NCBI RefSeq assembly: GCF_003892345.1
Contig: NZ_RRUE01000002.1
Span: 1,226,667 to 1,290,666 of the forward strand
Reading direction: 5' to 3'
Length of the DNA stretch: 64,000 nucleotides
DNA from: Lautropia dentalis
GTDB taxonomy: Bacteria; Pseudomonadota; Gammaproteobacteria; Burkholderiales; Burkholderiaceae_E
The notes beneath the pieces are model-generated. The model was given only the letters and a program-made list of their open reading frames with translations. It did no database searches and was not told where the DNA came from. A program made the translations under genes and the position numbers. Positions 60,931-64,000 of the stretch are shown here, one piece after another (within the stretch, counting starts at the first letter, position 1; each line of letters starts with the position of its first letter).

Positions 60931-61812
60931 ATGGGCCTGCTGCGTCGTCTTTATCGTCTGCCGCTGCTGTTCGTGCTGCTGGTGCTGGGGCTGCTGGCGT
61001 TGGTCCTGATCCAGCCGTGGCTGCCCATGGGGGGGCGGCGCGCCATGGTGCGCGGGTGGTCGCGGGCGCTGCTTGGCGTGTGCGGTGTGACCGTGCACGA
61101 GGAATGGGGTGGGGAAGGCACGGTGCCAGGGAGCGAAAACGATCCTGTCTCGGACCATGCCGATGGGCCTGCCGTGGCACCCAGCCCTGCGCAGAGACCA
61201 GCGATGGCGGCCACGCAGCCGGCTGCAACACTGGCTGCCCTGGCGCCGGGGCGGATGATCGTGGCCAACCACGTCTCGTGGCTGGATGTGTTTGCCATCA
61301 ATTCACGCGCCACCTCGGCCTTCGTGGCCAAGGCAGAAATCCGTGAATGGCCCGTGGTGGGCTGGCTGGTGAGCCTGGCCGGCACCGTCTACATCAGGCG
61401 CGGTGACACGAAGGCCGTGCCGGATGTGATCGTGCAGATGCAGGAGCGTCTGCGCACCGGCTTTCCGGTGGCGCTGTTTCCGGAAGCCACCACCCATGTG
61501 GGTCCGACGCTGAGAAAGTTCCACGGCAAGCTCCTGCAGGCAGCCATCGATGAGCAGGCAGATATCCTGCCGGTGGGGTTGCAGTACCGGTATGCGGACG
61601 GCACGCCGGCCGAGGCGGCCTGGTATGTGGGGGATACGACCTTCGTGCAGTCGTTCTGGCAGGTACTGGGGGCGTCGGGGATTGGTGTGCGGATGGTGGT
61701 GATGGCGCCGCTGGGGACGGTGGGGGAAGAGAAGGGGGCGCTGGCGGCGAGGGCGCGGGAGCGGGTTTGTGTGGGGTTGGGGTTGCCGCTGATGCCGGGG
61801 GAATCTTCCTGA
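60931..61812 (+). CDS. 1-acyl-sn-glycerol-3-phosphate acyltransferase
   Basis: 293 residues. PlsC-type enzyme that adds the second acyl chain to make phosphatidic acid. N-terminal membrane helix (about 10-30, LLFVLLVLGLLALVLI), acyltransferase motif N113-H114-x4-D119 (ANHVSWLDVF), then IRRGD and LFPEATTH. A 35-residue Ala/Pro insert before the active site is unusual. The frame is open from 60850; ATG 60931 after GGGAGAGTGG fits the family. Confidence 0.9.
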   Translation: MGLLRRLYRLPLLFVLLVLGLLALVLIQPWLPMGGRRAMVRGWSRALLGVCGVTVHEEWGGEGTVPGSENDPVSDHADGPAVAPSPAQRPAMAATQPAATLAALAPGRMIVANHVSWLDVFAINSRATSAFVAKAEIREWPVVGWLVSLAGTVYIRRGDTKAVPDVIVQMQERLRTGFPVALFPEATTHVGPTLRKFHGKLLQAAIDEQADILPVGLQYRYADGTPAEAAWYVGDTTFVQSFWQVLGASGIGVRMVVMAPLGTVGEEKGALAARARERVCVGLGLPLMPGESS

Positions 61813-61897
61813 ACAGGCACGCCGGCGCCATCGGCTACCGGAGCTGGCCCGGTGCACGGGAGGGAAGGCCAGCGCCCTGGCCCACGTCGCATCCGCG

Positions 61898-62338
61898 TCA
61901 GTTCCACTGATCCGGCCCGGCAAAATCCGCGTGGATTTCGTGGTCGGGCAGCCTGCCGTTTCTGACCCATTCTGCGGCGGTTTGTGGCGAAAGCTGGCCT
62001 TGCTTGGCCAGTTCTGCAGCGCTCAGGGCCCGTTCATCCTGAAGCTGGCGGTCGATTTCGCTGATTTTCTCGTCAACCAGGGCGTCACGTTCATCGATTT
62101 CGGCGAGACGCCGTTCGATGTCATCGTGATTTCGACCGTCGGTGTCCAGCAGGGCCCCGCGCAGGTCCGACGGGAGCGACTGGAGATACTTCCTCAACGG
62201 AACGGCCATGTCGTCCATGGCCGACTGATGGGCCATGAATACAGGGGGGCCTTCCGGAGACCGGGTCACGAAACCCGCTACGCCCCGAATCTCGTGGGGC
62301 TCGGGGTGTCCGGGAAAGTCTGCTGGGTCGAGACGCAT
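61898..62338 (-). CDS. hypothetical protein, coiled-coil, last gene of an unknown operon
   Basis: 146 residues, not recognised. The middle is a charged helical stretch predicted to coil (DIERRLAEIDERDALVDEKI). The end (LAKQGQLSPQTAAEWVRNGR) looks like a short helix-turn-helix of the excisionase kind, though weakly. No signal peptide or membrane segment. It lies 88 bp after the preceding gene on the same strand, with a degenerate dispersed-repeat core (62401-62423) in between. Confidence 0.55.
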   Translation of the reverse strand: MRLDPADFPGHPEPHEIRGVAGFVTRSPEGPPVFMAHQSAMDDMAVPLRKYLQSLPSDLRGALLDTDGRNHDDIERRLAEIDERDALVDEKISEIDRQLQDERALSAAELAKQGQLSPQTAAEWVRNGRLPDHEIHADFAGPDQWN

Positions 62339-62400
62339 GTCATGGCTCCCTGGTCAAAAAACGTTCCAAAACCCTGTCGGCACACGGCTGGAGCCGTCGC

Positions 62401-62423
62401 GGGGGTGAACGAGCCCATCGCAG
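62401..62423 (+). repeat. dispersed intergenic repeat, member 11 (degenerate core)
   Basis: GGGGGTGAACGAGCCCATCG aligns with the family core, with three changes. Confidence 0.4.
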
Positions 62424-62426
62424 GCC

Positions 62427-63077
62427 CTAGGACGAAGGCCTGTTCATCTGCATCATCCTGTCGATGATGCCCTGGCGACGCCGTTCCTGCCACCGTTGCC
62501 GGGCGTGACCGATGGCGGTGTCCGCCACCTCCGCGTTGCCGGTGATGGATGCCAGATGCTGCCGGAACTGCTCCCTGATCTCGCGTTTCTGCCTCGTATC
62601 TGCACTGGCGATGGACAGCGCCTCCAGCGCATCGATGCACAGCCTGCACAGTGCTTCCATGCTCCCGCGCTCCAGCCCCGCAAGCGCCTGGCGATGCTCG
62701 AATGCGTACATCTCGGCCTGATGCAGGGCACAGTGAAGCCGGTCTTCGTCTGCACGTATTTCGCAAATGGTGTCGTTGACCTGCGCGAACGATGAATTGG
62801 AAGGGAGGCAGCCATCCTTGCCCAGTCCCCTGGCAAACGATTCGATGTGCGTTCGAAGCTCGTGCTTTTCCCGTGCGGTGTCCGGATCATCCTCCGGATC
62901 GCTGATGGCCTCGAGGGCAATGGCTTCGAGGGTTATCTCGCCGACCCTGTCTTCGTCGCCGTTTTCCTGCAGGATCTGCAGGGCCTGCTGGCGCATCTCG
63001 GCAATGGCCAGGTAAAAGCGGCTGCTGTCATTGACCGAAATGGCCGGGGGCTTTGTTGATGCCGTGGGGCTTTGCAT
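62427..63077 (-). CDS. hypothetical helical protein, third gene of an unknown operon
   Basis: 216 residues, not recognised. It looks wholly alpha-helical and acidic in its first half (ENGDEDRVGEITLEAIALEA, SDPEDDPDTAREK), with a basic C-terminus (RQRWQERRRQGIIDRMMQMN). No catalytic motif is visible. It starts 27 bp after the stop of the 171-residue gene. Confidence 0.55.
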   Translation of the reverse strand: MQSPTASTKPPAISVNDSSRFYLAIAEMRQQALQILQENGDEDRVGEITLEAIALEAISDPEDDPDTAREKHELRTHIESFARGLGKDGCLPSNSSFAQVNDTICEIRADEDRLHCALHQAEMYAFEHRQALAGLERGSMEALCRLCIDALEALSIASADTRQKREIREQFRQHLASITGNAEVADTAIGHARQRWQERRRQGIIDRMMQMNRPSS

Positions 63078-63104
63078 GATGGAACCGCGATGATCGTTTT
63101 GTCT

Positions 63105-63620
63105 TCAGAACTGCCGGTTACGCTCCCGCAGCCGGTTCGTGGAGGTGCCTGGGGTCGATGCTTCAAGGACTTCGACGATATCCTGACGGGATATGGGAAC
63201 GCCAATGACCTCGCTGCCGAACCCGGCCACTTCCTCCCGGTCGCCCAGCCAGCAGCTCGATATCCACAGCCGTTCGGCCTGCAGAAATGCCTCGAGTTCG
63301 TCCTGATACAGAAACTTGATGCCGAGCGCCGTGGCGGGCATACAGTGTCCCGAACGGAGGTTCATGCCGGAAAACAGCAGGTAAAGCTGGTCGCTCACGC
63401 AGGCGCGCTCGACGGGCAGCCTCATCAGCCAGTGTTCGGCGTGCTGGACATACAGAAAGGCGTCCCGTCCGCGCGTGGCGGCCATGAAGCGCGAGCGCTG
63501 CAGGGGTGAAAGCAGCGTGACCCGCTGGCTGCGCGGGTGTTCCTGCATCTGGTGTCTGGGAAACTGCGTGGCCCAGCGCAGAAAATCCACATAGGCGCAC
63601 TGAACGCCATGCTGCCCCAT
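63105..63620 (-). CDS. hypothetical protein, second gene of an unknown operon
   Basis: 171 residues, not recognised. It has a mixed composition with several Trp and Cys (FLRWATQFPRHQ, WISSCWLGDREEV), no membrane segment and no known motif. Its ATG overlaps the stop of the upstream 115-residue gene, so the pair is translationally coupled. Confidence 0.6.
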   Translation of the reverse strand: MGQHGVQCAYVDFLRWATQFPRHQMQEHPRSQRVTLLSPLQRSRFMAATRGRDAFLYVQHAEHWLMRLPVERACVSDQLYLLFSGMNLRSGHCMPATALGIKFLYQDELEAFLQAERLWISSCWLGDREEVAGFGSEVIGVPISRQDIVEVLEASTPGTSTNRLRERNRQF

Positions 63621-63967
63621 CAGATCATGTCCTCATCGTAGGTATCGACCAGCTGGAAATACTGGTCCAGAATTTCGTTGAGTGCCTGATGCAGTGTCAG
63701 GTCGTTGTTCTGGGCAAACTGCCTGACGCGTGCCAGCAGCTCGGCCTGTATGGTGAACGACGGCACGGACCGGCGGCCCTTCTCGGTGCTCAGGGGAATT
63801 TCCCTCCCCTGGTGACGCAGCCGCTGCTCGATTTGCCTGTATATCCTGAAGCTGAACCCGAAATGCTGCATGATGTCCCGGATGCTGCACTTCCGGTTCG
63901 TGTCGAGGCGCTTCCTTGCCCAGACGACGACGGCGTCCTTGATGCCATCCAGATAGACGGCGGACAT
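63620..63967 (-). CDS. small putative DNA-binding protein, first gene of an unknown operon
   Basis: 115 residues. The N-terminal half (SIRDIMQHFGFSFRIYRQIE) resembles a helix-turn-helix. The C-terminal half (VPSFTIQAELLARVRQFAQN then NDLTLHQALNEILDQYF) has the strand-helix-helix order of ribbon-helix-helix proteins. This layout suggests an autoregulator or antitoxin-like protein, by inference only. The gene ends on the start of the next. The promoter would lie at or beyond the window edge. Confidence 0.6.
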   Translation of the reverse strand: MSAVYLDGIKDAVVVWARKRLDTNRKCSIRDIMQHFGFSFRIYRQIEQRLRHQGREIPLSTEKGRRSVPSFTIQAELLARVRQFAQNNDLTLHQALNEILDQYFQLVDTYDEDMI

Positions 63968-64000
63968 CAGTGTGTTGACGGCTGCCCTCGCGTGGCGCGC

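Noticed and set aside
1-64000. tRNA, rRNA or tmRNA genes
   Set aside because: No cloverleaf with a GGTTCGANTCC-type T-arm or rRNA-like block was noticed on either strand. A tRNAscan run would be decisive.

Overview
The window is about 64 kb of high-GC DNA from a Gram-negative bacterium, almost certainly a betaproteobacterium of the order Burkholderiales. The order is supported by the gene order glyA-nrdR-ribD-ribE-ribBA-ribH-nusB-thiL-pgpA-pncC, by ruvX-pyrR-pyrB-pyrC'-plsC, by paired Burkholderia-type porins, by a LexA-boxed recA-recX, and by a Pil-Chp chemosensory cluster. The overall character resembles Lautropia, but that genus is a guess from recall, not a proof.

Layout. 0-1.4 kb holds an IS3-type transposase end and two degraded IS66-like fragments. 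1.4-6.4 kb has a LuxR-type response regulator, a 1.4-kb repeat-rich non-coding stretch, fadD (TTG start) and a membrane-anchored OmpA-domain protein. 6.5-10.4 kb has an IS21-like end relic, a frameshifted membrane protein and two porin paralogues separated by a 17-bp minisatellite. 10.7-19.4 kb has an OsmC protein, rplM-rpsI, a bactofilin, erpA, anmK with an M23 peptidase, tyrS and a histidine phosphatase. 19.7-28.7 kb is the glyA-to-pncC riboflavin/thiamine housekeeping run. 29-31 kb is the SOS-regulated recA-recX pair.

31.2-37.1 kb carries the most striking structure: a 2.15-kb tandem duplication spanning the 3' part of sucC, all of sucD and the 5' end of an FHA-domain gene. It gives two sucD genes and an in-frame chimeric ORF (27 FHA residues joined to SucC from residue 143). 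Downstream the intact FHA gene overlaps a CHASE2 adenylate cyclase gene, followed by a metallo-beta-lactamase-fold cyclic-nucleotide phosphodiesterase. A TfpX/Z-like pilin accessory protein, thiE, and pilG-pilH-pilI-pilJ-chpA (ChpA about 2,336 residues) follow. In Pseudomonas the Pil-Chp system controls cAMP, so the neighbourhood suggests a cAMP/type IV pilus signalling region. 54-61.8 kb has ppc and the pyrimidine cluster, including a dihydroorotase homologue lacking its metal-binding HxH. 61.9-64 kb is a four-gene minus-strand operon of unrecognised function.

Across the window, non-coding gaps repeatedly carry a dispersed element whose core reads like ATGAGCCCATGA preceded by GGGGA. At least ten copies can be aligned by eye, and I do not recognise it as a described repeat. 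No tRNA, rRNA or CRISPR array was seen.
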